DNA of 64,000 nt from Brachybacterium saurashtrense. GTDB lineage: Bacteria > Actinomycetota > Actinomycetes > Actinomycetales > Dermabacteraceae. Of the stretch, positions 45,463-53,351 are shown one piece after another. The notes beneath the pieces are model-generated. The model was not told the origin of the DNA. It saw only the letters and a list, made by a program, of their open reading frames with translations, and ran no database searches. How positions within the stretch are numbered: the first letter of the stretch is position 1; every line of letters starts with the position of its first letter. The position numbers and the translations under genes were made by a program. The stretch covers positions 3,038,001 to 3,102,000 of the forward strand of contig NZ_CP031356.1 of NCBI RefSeq assembly GCF_003355475.1, in the 5' to 3' direction.

Positions 45463-46536
45463 ATGTCTCAGCCCATCCAGGCCCTCAACATCCTCGGCGG
45501 CCCCACTCCGAGCGCACAGCCCGTGCCCGCCGCCGCACCGCAGGACGAGACCGTCCACGAGGTGATCATCGTGGGCTCGGGCCCCGCCGGCTACACCGCC
45601 GCGATCTACACCGCCCGGGCGGAGATGAAGCCGATCGTGATCGCCGGTGCCCTCGACGCCGGCGGCGCCCTGATGACCACCACGGACGTGGAGAACTTCC
45701 CCGGCTTCCCTGAGGGAATCCAGGGACCCGAGCTCATGACCAGCCTGCAGGAGCAGGCCGAGCGCTTCGGCGCCGAGGTGATCTACGAGGACGCCACCGA
45801 GCTGGAGCTCGAGGGAGAGGTCAAGACGGTCACGCTCGACGACGGCACCGTCTACCGCGCGAAGTCCCTGATCCTCACCACGGGATCCGCCTACCGCAAG
45901 CTGGGCATCGACGGCGAGTCGCAGCTCTCCGGCAAGGGCGTGAGCTGGTGCGCCACCTGCGACGGCTTCTTCTTCAAGGACCAGGACATCGTGGTGGTGG
46001 GCGGCGGCGACAGCGCCGTGGAGGAGGCCACCTTCCTCACCCGGTTCGGGAAGTCCGTGACCCTGGTGCACCGTCGTGACGAGCTGCGCGCCTCGAAGAT
46101 CATGGCGCGGCGCGCCGAGGCCGATCCCAAGCTCGACTTCGCGTGGAACAGCGAGGTGGTGAGCATCAACGGCGCAGAGAAGGTGGAGTCCGTGACCCTG
46201 CGCGACACCGTGACGGGGCAGGAGCGGGTGATGCCCACCTCGGCCGTGTTCGAGGCGATCGGTCACCTTCCGCGCACGGATCTGGTGCGTGGCAAGCTCG
46301 AGCTCGACGACGAGGGCTACATCGTGTGCCAGGGACGCTCCACCTACACCTCGGTGCCCGGCGTGTTCGCGGCGGGAGACGTGGTGGACCACACCTACCG
46401 GCAGGCCATCACGGCCGCCGGCACCGGCTGCCAGGCCGCGCTGGACGCCGAGCGCTGGCTCGCCGACCAGGCCGCCGCCGACGTTGACGCCGACGCCGAC
46501 GCCGACGAGGAGCAGGTCGCCGGCGTCGCCGGATGA
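45463..46536 (+). CDS. trxB: Thioredoxin reductase
   Basis: 357 residues. [20 protein letters not shown] is the FAD site, [10 protein letters not shown] has the redox pair Cys163/Cys166, [20 protein letters not shown] is the NADPH site and [22 protein letters not shown] closes the FAD site. About 35 extra residues precede the first domain and an Asp/Ala-rich tail ends the protein. It reduces thioredoxin with NADPH. CATACT at 45404-45409 may be its -10. The ATGA overlap with the next gene is where trxA usually lies in Actinobacteria. Confidence 0.96.
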   Translation: MSQPIQALNILGGPTPSAQPVPAAAPQDETVHEVIIVGSGPAGYTAAIYTARAEMKPIVIAGALDAGGALMTTTDVENFPGFPEGIQGPELMTSLQEQAERFGAEVIYEDATELELEGEVKTVTLDDGTVYRAKSLILTTGSAYRKLGIDGESQLSGKGVSWCATCDGFFFKDQDIVVVGGGDSAVEEATFLTRFGKSVTLVHRRDELRASKIMARRAEADPKLDFAWNSEVVSINGAEKVESVTLRDTVTGQERVMPTSAVFEAIGHLPRTDLVRGKLELDDEGYIVCQGRSTYTSVPGVFAAGDVVDHTYRQAITAAGTGCQAALDAERWLADQAAADVDADADADEEQVAGVAG

Positions 46537-47186
46537 CGACCGACACTCCGCCGGCGGCGGACATGGAGGGCTCCGAGGGCAGGGTGGCCCCGGAGCCCTC
46601 TGCCATGCCGCCCGGCGACAGGCCGCGGACCGTGGTGGTGCTCGTGAGCGCCTCATGGGCCGGGCCGTCCCGGCCGGCGCCCACGGTGCTGCGCGAGCTC
46701 TCACGGCGCTGGGGCGGCGAGCCGGCCGCCCTGCTCATCGAGGATCCCGCGGACGCGCTCCTGGAGACCTGGCAGGTGGAACATCTCCCCACGTGGCTCG
46801 CGTTCCGGCGGGTGCAAGAGGGGCAGACTCCCTCGGCAGCAGGTGACCGTATCGAGGCCGCGGACCGTACCGAGGCCAGGGACCGCACGGAGGCCAAGGA
46901 CCGCACGGGATCCGGGGACCAGAGGGGCGACGGCCCCGCCCAGGCCCCGGACGACGCGGCCCCGGGATCGCCCGAGGGTGCCGACACGCCCGCCGCGGCT
47001 GTCGAGGAGCCCCATGCCGGAACGTCCACGCGGAGTGGGGTCCCGCTCGTGCTCACAGGGCTGGAGGGCACCACGCCCACCGGGGAGCGGCTCTCCCTGC
47101 CCGGCCGCTGGCAGATGGTCCGGCGGCGCAGCGGGGCACTGCCCAAGCACGTGGTCGAGGCGGAGTTCGGTCCCGCCTCCACCTGA
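46533..47186 (+). CDS. Thioredoxin-like protein lacking both active-site cysteines
   Basis: 217 residues. Residues 33-92 align with a thioredoxin fold: [18 protein letters not shown] in place of the usual WCGPC region, [13 protein letters not shown] for helix 2, and [12 protein letters not shown] with the conserved cis-Pro (Pro86). The redox Cys pair is Ala43 and Ser46 (W-A-G-P-S), and I see no Cys elsewhere. After residue 92 a charged, disordered insert with Asp-Arg-Thr-Glu-Ala repeats of about 75 residues is followed by [25 protein letters not shown], which may complete the fold. It overlaps trxB by ATGA. A redox role is ruled out as drawn; it may be a binding or scaffold protein. Confidence 0.72.
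   Translation: MTTDTPPAADMEGSEGRVAPEPSAMPPGDRPRTVVVLVSASWAGPSRPAPTVLRELSRRWGGEPAALLIEDPADALLETWQVEHLPTWLAFRRVQEGQTPSAAGDRIEAADRTEARDRTEAKDRTGSGDQRGDGPAQAPDDAAPGSPEGADTPAAAVEEPHAGTSTRSGVPLVLTGLEGTTPTGERLSLPGRWQMVRRRSGALPKHVVEAEFGPAST
46845..46916 (+). repeat. 18-bp tandem repeats in the thioredoxin-like gene
   Basis: Three units of gaccgyaysgaggccnng-type sequence (46845, 46863, 46881) plus a diverged fourth at 46899; they encode the charged Asp-Arg-Thr-Glu-Ala repeats in the disordered insert. Confidence 0.7.
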
Positions 47187-47253
47187 GAAAAGCGGACGGG
47201 TGAGGGGCTGTCAAGTCCTCTGCTACCCGATGTCCTGACGTGCGGGGACAGCG

Positions 47254-47335
47254 TTGTACACAGAATCGTCCACATCGCCGTCCACACGATGGGGGGCGTG
47301 TATCCACAGAGTTATCCACAAGCGAGTGTGGACAC
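47254..47335. promoter_or_regulatory. DnaA-box cluster left of the parS array
   Basis: Six DnaA-box-like 9-mers in 82 bp: TTGTACACA 47254, TCGTCCACA 47266, CCGTCCACA 47278, GTATCCACA 47300, TTATCCACA 47312 (perfect) and an inverted TGTGGACAC 47327. A further perfect TTGTCCACA lies at 47454-47462. Five of the six in the cluster share one orientation, and three are spaced exactly 12 bp apart. Confidence 0.7.
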
Positions 47336-47536
47336 CATGGCTGCCGAGTGGGACACCCCATGACCCCGGAAATGCCTCTGACCTGCGTGTTTGCAGTGTC
47401 TGGGTGCCGCCGAGGTGGTCGATCGGGTGCACCGCTCCGCTCACTCCGCCGAATTGTCCACAACGCTGTCCACCACGGCAGCTCCGGTATGCACACGGAC
47501 TGGGGACAACGTCAGACCGACTCCACCACGCTCTGA

Positions 47537-47552
47537 TGTTGCGCGTGAAACC
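47537..47552. promoter_or_regulatory. parS-like site 1
   Basis: TGTTGCGCGTGAAACC. The right half GTGAAAC is intact; the left half has two changes. Core match 12 of 14 to GTTTCACGTGAAAC. Confidence 0.6.
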
Positions 47553-47637
47553 TCCTCTCCCGGCGCTGGCTCACGAGGCCGCGCTGTCGCGGGGCCGTGC
47601 AGCAGCGGGCAGAGCCGTACGTCGTCCCGTCGCGTTG

Positions 47638-47653
47638 AGTTTCGCGTGAAACT
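47638..47653. promoter_or_regulatory. parS-like site 2
   Basis: AGTTTCGCGTGAAACT. Core 13 of 14; only the first central base differs. Arms AGTTTC/GAAACT are perfect inverted copies. Confidence 0.8.
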
Positions 47654-47755
47654 CACGCCCGTCGACGGAGCGACGGGTCCGCATGCAGTGTCGCCCGGCG
47701 GCGCCATGTGCGTCGCAGGGGAACAGCACAGGACCCACGCGTTGTCGCGACGACG

Positions 47756-47771
47756 AGTTTCACGTGAGCTG
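47756..47771. promoter_or_regulatory. parS-like site 3 (right arm decayed)
   Basis: AGTTTCACGTGAGCTG. Left half and centre are perfect; three right-arm bases differ. Core 11 of 14. Confidence 0.5.
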
Positions 47772-47953
47772 GTCTTGTCGATGAAAGCGCCATCGGACGA
47801 CGCTGATGGCACAGAGTGCACCGGGCCGCAGGCGTGGAGACGTACGGCGAGACGTGGCGTGTGGGCCGCACAGAGTCGAGGGAGCTTGACGGCACAACGT
47901 GGACGGCGCACGTGCAGCCTGACTCCGTGCTGTGCGTCGAGGCGAATCGCCCG

Positions 47954-47969
47954 AGTTTCCCGTGAAACG
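47954..47969. promoter_or_regulatory. parS-like site 4
   Basis: AGTTTCCCGTGAAACG. Core 13 of 14, central ACGT changed to CCGT. Confidence 0.8.
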
Positions 47970-48045
47970 CCGGGCAGCGGAGGGGTGCGGCGTGCCGCTC
48001 TTCCACCCGAGCTCCACTGCTCGCGCCCGGAGGAGTGAGTGATTC

Positions 48046-48061
48046 AGTTTCGCGTGAAACC
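48046..48061. promoter_or_regulatory. parS-like site 5
   Basis: AGTTTCGCGTGAAACC. Core 13 of 14, central ACGT changed to GCGT. Confidence 0.8.
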
Positions 48062-48121
48062 TCGAGCGACGCGGACAACGTCGATTCTCGATAGGCTCGT
48101 CTAGTGCACGTGAGAGGTGGG

Positions 48122-48137
48122 CGTTCCACGTGGAACG
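48122..48137. promoter_or_regulatory. parS-like site 6, perfect palindrome
   Basis: CGTTCCACGTGGAACG, extending to an 18-bp perfect palindrome at 48121-48138. The GTTCCACGTGGAAC core is the parS form known from Pseudomonas. Confidence 0.88.
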
Positions 48138-48275
48138 CTTCGTGGGGTCTGCGTCGTGGGCACATCCGCCAGGCCGGGTGCCAGCGCGCTCTTCGCGCGC
48201 TCTCCCGGGGACGCGTCGTGCTGGCGGCTCACTCAGTGAGCGCGTGCCATACCTCTTCCGGATGATGAGGGGCAG

Positions 48276-48291
48276 AGTTTCCTGTGAAACC
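48276..48291. promoter_or_regulatory. parS-like site 7
   Basis: AGTTTCCTGTGAAACC. Arms GTTTC/GAAAC are intact; central ACGT reads CTGT, the only site without a central CG. Core 12 of 14. Confidence 0.65.
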
Positions 48292-48367
48292 ACTATGAGA
48301 GGCCGTCGCGGCAGCGCTCGTCGCAGACGCGGCGGCGCGGGGACGGCTACGAGATCCTGCGGTGGCA

Positions 48368-48383
48368 CGTTTCCCGTGAAACG
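48368..48383. promoter_or_regulatory. parS-like site 8
   Basis: CGTTTCCCGTGAAACG. Core 13 of 14; arms of 6 bp are perfect. Confidence 0.8.
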
Positions 48384-48500
48384 CATCCAGCTATTTCCCG
48401 CGCACCGATAGCAGCCCCGGGCCCACCTAGAGTGAACGACCCTCTCCCCGCCTCTCACGTCGGCGCCCCGGGGAGATGTCACGTGCTGCGCACTCACCGC

Positions 48501-48516
48501 CGTTTCCCGTGAAACT
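48501..48516. promoter_or_regulatory. parS-like site 9
   Basis: CGTTTCCCGTGAAACT. Core identical to sites 4 and 8. Confidence 0.8.
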
Positions 48517-48901
48517 CCAGCGCTCCAGTACGGGACCTTCGGCATCACACCATTCCCGCCCAGTGCCATCGCATGAGCACGGACGGACGCCGTCTTCGCC
48601 TGAGCCGGCACTGCGCTAGCGAAGACAGACGTGGCGACCTCCGCCGCCCGAACGAACACAGGCAGCTTCACGCGCAACTGTGCGAGCGCATGAGGGGAGC
48701 CGCACGCGCAGCGCGAGCCTCAGCGCTCGGCACACTGCATGAACAGCGCGCAACATCCTGAGTCCATGGTCCATCCTCCCGCCATCGCTCATCTCCTTCG
48801 ACGCGACGGGATTTGTGCACGCCCCACGCCACTCCGCACCGATTCCTCCCAATCCTCAGCGCCATGCGGCGATGACGATCGGGCCAACGCGCTCTGCGGC
48901 A

Positions 48902-48917
48902 TGTTTCACGTGAATCT
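48902..48917. promoter_or_regulatory. parS-like site 10
   Basis: TGTTTCACGTGAATCT. Left half and centre match the classic parS; one right-arm change. Core 13 of 14. Confidence 0.8.
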
Positions 48918-48978
48918 CCCAGCCCGCCCCTCCTCACGGGAGTCCCGGTGAACAAGGGCGGCACGATAACACGACTGC

Positions 48979-48994
48979 TGTTCCACGTGGAACG
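48979..48994. promoter_or_regulatory. parS-like site 11, perfect core palindrome
   Basis: TGTTCCACGTGGAACG. Same perfect core as site 6. Confidence 0.88.
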
Positions 48995-49177
48995 CCCGCA
49001 GCCCCGGCGCGTCACGCTGTGGCCAACCGACAGCGCCCGGGGAGGGGGCAGCGCGCGCAGCGCCCCTCCACACGTCAGGGCCACGGATTCCGAGGCGGGG
49101 GCGGGACTGCACGTCGGACCAGATGCGGAGTCGCTAGCGTCACGCCGACTTCGGCCCGTGAGAAGACGGCCAGTGGC

Positions 49178-49193
49178 TGTTCCACGGGAAACC
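49178..49193. promoter_or_regulatory. parS-like site 12
   Basis: TGTTCCACGGGAAACC. Left half intact; central ACGT reads ACGG. Confidence 0.7.
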
Positions 49194-49346
49194 ACCGCCC
49201 GTGCACTGCCAGGACTATGCACCGTCCACCGGCTGCTCGTCACAACCGTACGCTCGACACGCTCCCTGTCTCCCATGTCTCTGTGATGACACTCCGTGGC
49301 GGTCATCATGCGTGACCAATGCGCGCCTTCATCACGCAGCATTCGT

Positions 49347-49362
49347 GGTTTCACGCGAAACG
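49347..49362. promoter_or_regulatory. parS-like site 13
   Basis: GGTTTCACGCGAAACG. Core 13 of 14; central ACGT reads ACGC. Confidence 0.8.
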
Positions 49363-49452
49363 CCATGCTTCAGTGCGGGTATGCGGCATCTCGCGGAGTC
49401 AGCGGAGTGCCCAGACGAGAGTTCGCACCAACTGAGACACACCAGGACTCAA

Positions 49453-49468
49453 AGTTCCACGGGAAACG
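49453..49468. promoter_or_regulatory. parS-like site 14
   Basis: AGTTCCACGGGAAACG. Same core as site 12. Confidence 0.7.
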
Positions 49469-49667
49469 TCACTCCGGGGACATCCACGTCGTGCTGCCCA
49501 TCGTCCCGAGAGATCCGACGGGGGGCGCCGCGTGCCCGCCATCGACCACAGAGCGTCGCACCGTCCGACGCCGAGCGTCCCCGGCCTGCCCTGCAGGGGC
49601 ATGAGTCGCCGCGCACACCGGTCTCCGCAGGGACTCGCTCGACGCCGGCGCGCCGCTTTCTGCCCGA

Positions 49668-49683
49668 TGTTCCCCGTGAAACT
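49668..49683. promoter_or_regulatory. parS-like site 15
   Basis: TGTTCCCCGTGAAACT. Right half intact; central ACGT reads CCGT. It is the parB-proximal end of the array. Confidence 0.7.
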
Positions 49684-49915
49684 CCAAGAGATCCGGCCGC
49701 GCGGCGCGCCGTGTGCGACCAATCCTCGCACCACGGACCAGACGCTCATCACCACCGACGCCGGGGACCGCCCCCGAGTGCTCCAGCGCGCAGGCGCGAG
49801 GAGAACGTCGAGTGCGCTGCCCATCCATCATGGGGGGGCGCCGCCACCGCACGGCCAGGGCGATCGCGGAGGGCGGCGGGTGCCCCTCGTCGCCGAATCC
49901 GTCCGCGTCGACGCG

Positions 49916-49947
49916 TTGTCCACATCGTCGTGCACATCGGTGGACAA
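49916..49947. promoter_or_regulatory. DnaA-box-like group right of the parS array
   Basis: Perfect TTGTCCACA at 49916-49924, then TCGTGCACA and an inverted GGTGGACAA (49939-49947), each one base from the consensus. Confidence 0.5.
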
Positions 49948-50169
49948 CTCGTGTCGCGGGGGCTGACCTGCCTGGACAGTCGGTGACGGGGGCTGTGAGC
50001 AGCCCTGCGTACTCCCTGTCCTGTCTGTTATGACATTTGAGACGTTCTTGTCATTTCCATAATGGAGGGGGCGTTCCCTGCCCGTCCCTCGCTCCTGCAC
50101 CGCACTCCGCCGTGGTGGCGCCGTCGGCGCCGCATGCCCTGCATCTCGCGCCGTGTCCTGCATACAGAA

Positions 50170-50200
50170 GAGGGGACCCGCCGACTCGGCGGGTCCCCTC
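50170..50200 (-). terminator. Terminator of the rpmH-parB gene string
   Basis: Perfect 15-bp stem (50170-50184 with 50186-50200, core GGGGACCCGCCGA), 22 bp downstream of the parB stop. No T-run. Confidence 0.7.
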
Positions 50201-50221
50201 CACGGCGTGGTGCCGTCGCGA

Positions 50222-52339
50222 TCAGCTCTCCACTGTTCCCTCCGCGGGCAGATCGATGTCGAGGCCGATGTTCTCCACCAGTCGCTCGAGGTCCTCCAGG
50301 TTCGTGAACTCGAGGGTGATGCGCCCCTTGCGCTTGCCCACATCGATGCGCACCGGCGCCTCGAGGCGGTTTGAGAGGCGGCTGGTCAGGTCGACCACGT
50401 GCGGGTCGTAGGTGCTCCGACGCACGGTCCTGGTACCCGTCTGCTGCTGACCACCACGAGCCACCAGCCGCTCCACCGCGCGCACGGACAGACCCTCCTG
50501 CACGATCCGCTGGGCGAGCTCCTCCATAAGGGTGGGATCGTCCAGCGAGAGCAGAGCGCGGGCGTGTCCCGCACTGATGGCGCCGCTGGCCAGCCGGCGC
50601 TGCACGAGCGCCGGCAGGCGCAGGAGACGCAGGGTGTTCGTGATCTGAGGGCGGGAACGGCCGATCCTGTCCCCGAGCTCGTCCTGCGTGCAGCCGAAGT
50701 CGTCCAGCAGCTGCTGGTACGCGTTGGCCTCCTCCAGCGGGTTCAACTGGGTGCGGTGCAGGTTCTCCAGCAGGGCGTCGCGCAGGAGATCGTCGTCGCT
50801 GGTCTCCCGGATGATCGCGGGGATCGACTGCAGGCCGGCCCGGCGTGCCGCGCGCCAGCGACGCTCGCCCATGACGAGCTCGAAGGACTCCCCGTCCGGC
50901 GTGACCGGGATGGGACGCACCACCACGGGCTGGAGGACACCGACCTCGCGCAGCGAGTAGGCGAGCTCGTCGAGCTCGTCCTCGTCGAACATGGTGCGGG
51001 GATTGCGCGGGTTCTCGCGCACCTCGTGGATCGGGATCTCGGCGAACTCCGCGCCGGGCACCGCGAGCAGCGCATTCGGCTCCCCGCCGTGCTGCTCCTC
51101 GGCGGTCCGGGGCTCCGTGGTCGCCGGCGAGGACGGCGTCGCCTGCTCCGAGGGCTGGGACTGCTGGCTTGTTCCGGGCTGTGCCGCCGGCTGCTCGGCG
51201 GCCGCCGACTCCTCGCCCGTCGACGAGGCATCGCCTGCCGGCTCCTCGTCGGTCGCCGGCGCCTCCTGAGACGTCGCGGCGGACTCCGACGTCGGGGCGG
51301 CCTCGGCACCGGGCGCGTCCTCCGTCGTCGACTCGGTCGGCGCGGCTCCGGCCTCCTCCCCGGCAGCGGACTCCGCCGCTGCAGAGGATGCCGACGGGGC
51401 CTGCGAGGGGGCGTCGGCCGGGGCCTGCGTGCTCTCGGGCTGGGCCGGCGTGGGGGTGACGGTCTCGACGTCCACCACGGGGCTCTCCTCCACCGCCGGA
51501 GCAGTGGACGCGACCTTCGTGCTGGACGTGGAGGTCGCGGAGGTCTTCCGAGTGCTCGAGGACCCGGTGCTCGAAGTCCCGGTGCGCGTCGACCCCGTGC
51601 GCGTCGACGCCGAGCTCTTCACCCCAGAGCTCTTCGACCCGGAGCTCTTCGACCCCGAGCGCTTCGCCCCAGAGCTCTTCGCCCCGGAATTCGTCGAGGT
51701 CGGCGTCGTCGCGTCGGAGCTCGCCGACCCTGCGCTCGTGGAACCGGAGCTCGACGACCCGGCCGCCTTCGCGGTCGCGCTCTTCGACCTCGTGCCCGTG
51801 GAGCCGGCGCTCTTGCCCGCCGTGCTCTTCCCGGAAGTGCTCTTCCCGGTGGCGGCCTTCCCGGAGGTGCTCATGCCCGCGGTGTCCGCGGACGTCGTGC
51901 CCTTCGAGCCGGCGTTCTTCGACGAGCTGCGGGAGGTGGAGGAGCGGCCCGTCCGGCTCGAGGTGCCTGCGGACGAACTCGACGAGGAGCCGCTGGTGGT
52001 CTCCTGCGCGGTCTCCGCCGCGACGTCGGGCGTGCCCGACCGCGTGGTCGCCCCGGTGCGGCGGCTCGAGGCCGCCGCGGTGCGGCCGCGGCGCTCGGCC
52101 GCGGCGCGGGCCATGCCCACGGCGAGGTCCCGGTTCCCGTTGCGCTCACGCCGCGCGGACTCCTCGGAGACGGACTCCCCGGAGAAGAACATGTCCACCG
52201 GCCGCGTCGCGGAGGGTCCGCGGTCCGTCTCGGAGTCGGGGCGCGTGCGCGTGCGAAGCTCCTGCTCCGGAGCGGGGGTCGCGCCGGCGCCCGGGATCAG
52301 GGCACCGAGTCCTCGCCCGAGTCCTCGCTTCTGCGTCAT
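50222..52339 (-). CDS. parB: Chromosome-partitioning protein ParB with very long linker
   Basis: 705 residues, about twice the usual 300-400. Residues 1-16 (TQKRGLGRGLGALIP) are the ParA-stimulating N-terminal peptide. Residues about 20-425 are low-complexity: first Arg/Ser/Thr/Gly/Lys-rich with Ser-Gly-Lys-like repeats (about 90-290), then Ala/Pro/Glu/Ser-rich acidic. The CTP-binding domain follows (IPIHEVRENPRNPR; GERRWRA near 487-493; ENLHRTQLNPLEEANAY), then a helix-turn-helix (about 546-567, TQDELGDRIGRSRPQITNTL) and a C-terminal dimer domain. It loads at parS, spreads as a clamp and guides origins with ParA. ATG 52339 follows AAGGA. The conserved parts look intact. Confidence 0.96.
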   Translation of the reverse strand: MTQKRGLGRGLGALIPGAGATPAPEQELRTRTRPDSETDRGPSATRPVDMFFSGESVSEESARRERNGNRDLAVGMARAAAERRGRTAAASSRRTGATTRSGTPDVAAETAQETTSGSSSSSSAGTSSRTGRSSTSRSSSKNAGSKGTTSADTAGMSTSGKAATGKSTSGKSTAGKSAGSTGTRSKSATAKAAGSSSSGSTSAGSASSDATTPTSTNSGAKSSGAKRSGSKSSGSKSSGVKSSASTRTGSTRTGTSSTGSSSTRKTSATSTSSTKVASTAPAVEESPVVDVETVTPTPAQPESTQAPADAPSQAPSASSAAAESAAGEEAGAAPTESTTEDAPGAEAAPTSESAATSQEAPATDEEPAGDASSTGEESAAAEQPAAQPGTSQQSQPSEQATPSSPATTEPRTAEEQHGGEPNALLAVPGAEFAEIPIHEVRENPRNPRTMFDEDELDELAYSLREVGVLQPVVVRPIPVTPDGESFELVMGERRWRAARRAGLQSIPAIIRETSDDDLLRDALLENLHRTQLNPLEEANAYQQLLDDFGCTQDELGDRIGRSRPQITNTLRLLRLPALVQRRLASGAISAGHARALLSLDDPTLMEELAQRIVQEGLSVRAVERLVARGGQQQTGTRTVRRSTYDPHVVDLTSRLSNRLEAPVRIDVGKRKGRITLEFTNLEDLERLVENIGLDIDLPAEGTVES

Positions 52340-52427
52340 GGCCGTCGTCCTTCCGAGAAATGTCGTCGCCGTCGTGAACTCCGCTCCTGCGGCGCGCGGC
52401 GTCGCGCCGTGGAGCGGTGGTGCGTGG

Positions 52428-53351
52428 TCAGGGAGCTGATCGGGTGTTCAGCTCGTAGGCGGCCGCACGGTACGCGAGGGCGCCGCTGGAGCCGGGATCG
52501 TAGGTGAGCACGGTCTGTCCGTAGCTCGGCGCCTCCGAGATCCTCACCGAGCGGGGGATCGTGGTCTCGAGCGTCTGCTCGGGGAAGTGGTCGCGCACGT
52601 CCTGGGCCACCTGCGCGGCCAGCCGGGTGCGGGCGTCGTACATCGTCAGCATGATCGTGGAGACCACGAGATCCGGGTTCAGGTGCTGGCGGACCAGCTC
52701 GATGTTGTTCAGCAGCAGGGTGAGCCCCTCCAGCGCGTAGTACTCCGCCTGGATCGGGATCAGCACCTCACGGGCCGCCACCAGCGCGTTGACCGTGAGC
52801 AGGCCCAGCGAGGGCGGGCAGTCGATGAGCACGTAGTCCACCGGGTCCAGTCCCTGCGCCTGGCGCTCCTCGAGGTGGTCTCGGATCGCATTGCGCAGCC
52901 GGTTCTCGCGGGCCACCAGCGAGACCAGCTCGATCTCGGCGCCGGAGAGGTTGATCGTCGCCGGCGCGCAGGAGAGCCCCGGCATCTCGGGGACGTCCTG
53001 GACCACCTCGGACAGCGGCGCGGACTCCACCAGCACCTCGTACATGCTCGGCACCTCGGCGTGGTGCTCGATGCTCAGCGCCGTGGAGGTGTTCCCCTGC
53101 GGATCCGCGTCGATCACCAGGACGTTCAGCCCGCCCATGGAGAGCGCGGCGGCGACGTTGACGGTGGTGGAGGTCTTGCCCACCCCGCCCTTCTGGTTGG
53201 CGACGGTGATGATCCGGGTCTGTGCCGGCCGGGTGAACTCGAGCCCCTCGAGCTGGCGGCGACGGGCATGATCCCGGGTGAGCTCGCGCATCAGCGGAGT
53301 GTCTTCCATCGCGCCGTTCCCCCGGGAGGACTCCTCGCGCTGTTCAGCCAC
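52428..53351 (-). CDS. parA: Chromosome-partitioning ATPase ParA
   Basis: 307 residues from GTG 53351, chosen for the AGGGAG seven bases upstream; an ATG 14 codons later is a second choice. The deviant Walker A motif is NQKGGVGKTSTT (Lys54-Thr60), followed by IDADPQGN and the Walker B VDYVLIDCPPSLG. An N-terminal extension of about 45 residues precedes the core. It binds DNA as an ATP dimer and moves ParB-parS complexes. It overlaps the rsmG stop by 8 bp and is followed 88 bp later by parB. Confidence 0.95.
   Translation of the reverse strand: MAEQREESSRGNGAMEDTPLMRELTRDHARRRQLEGLEFTRPAQTRIITVANQKGGVGKTSTTVNVAAALSMGGLNVLVIDADPQGNTSTALSIEHHAEVPSMYEVLVESAPLSEVVQDVPEMPGLSCAPATINLSGAEIELVSLVARENRLRNAIRDHLEERQAQGLDPVDYVLIDCPPSLGLLTVNALVAAREVLIPIQAEYYALEGLTLLLNNIELVRQHLNPDLVVSTIMLTMYDARTRLAAQVAQDVRDHFPEQTLETTIPRSVRISEAPSYGQTVLTYDPGSSGALAYRAAAYELNTRSAP

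Larger units (their letters stand above)
47187..50169. other. Non-coding centromere-like region packed with parS-like sites
   Basis: Three kilobases without a credible gene: frames that stay open lack ribosome sites and protein-like composition, and they run through palindromes. It holds a DnaA-box cluster at its left end (47254-47335, 47454), about 15 parS-like palindromes from 47537 to 49683, one perfect DnaA box at 49916 and the parB terminator at its right end. It lies directly downstream of parB. The natural reading is a chromosomal centromere for ParABS. Confidence 0.85.

Noticed and set aside
48104..48116. GCACGTGA/TCACGTGC E-box-like palindromes at about 48106 and 48478
   Set aside because: They share the CACGTG centre with parS but lack the outer GTTT/AAAC arms.
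48664..48679. Possible sixteenth parS (AGCTTCACGCGCAACT)
   Set aside because: Only 11 of 16 positions match the full consensus and both arms are changed; it may be a decayed copy filling the 48517-48901 gap but is not counted.
47391..49986. Several open frames of 100-260 codons on both strands between the thioredoxin-like gene and parB
   Set aside because: They overlap each other, lack ribosome sites and leaderless -10 elements, have Arg/Ser/His-rich shadow-like composition and run through the parS palindromes. Treated as non-coding.
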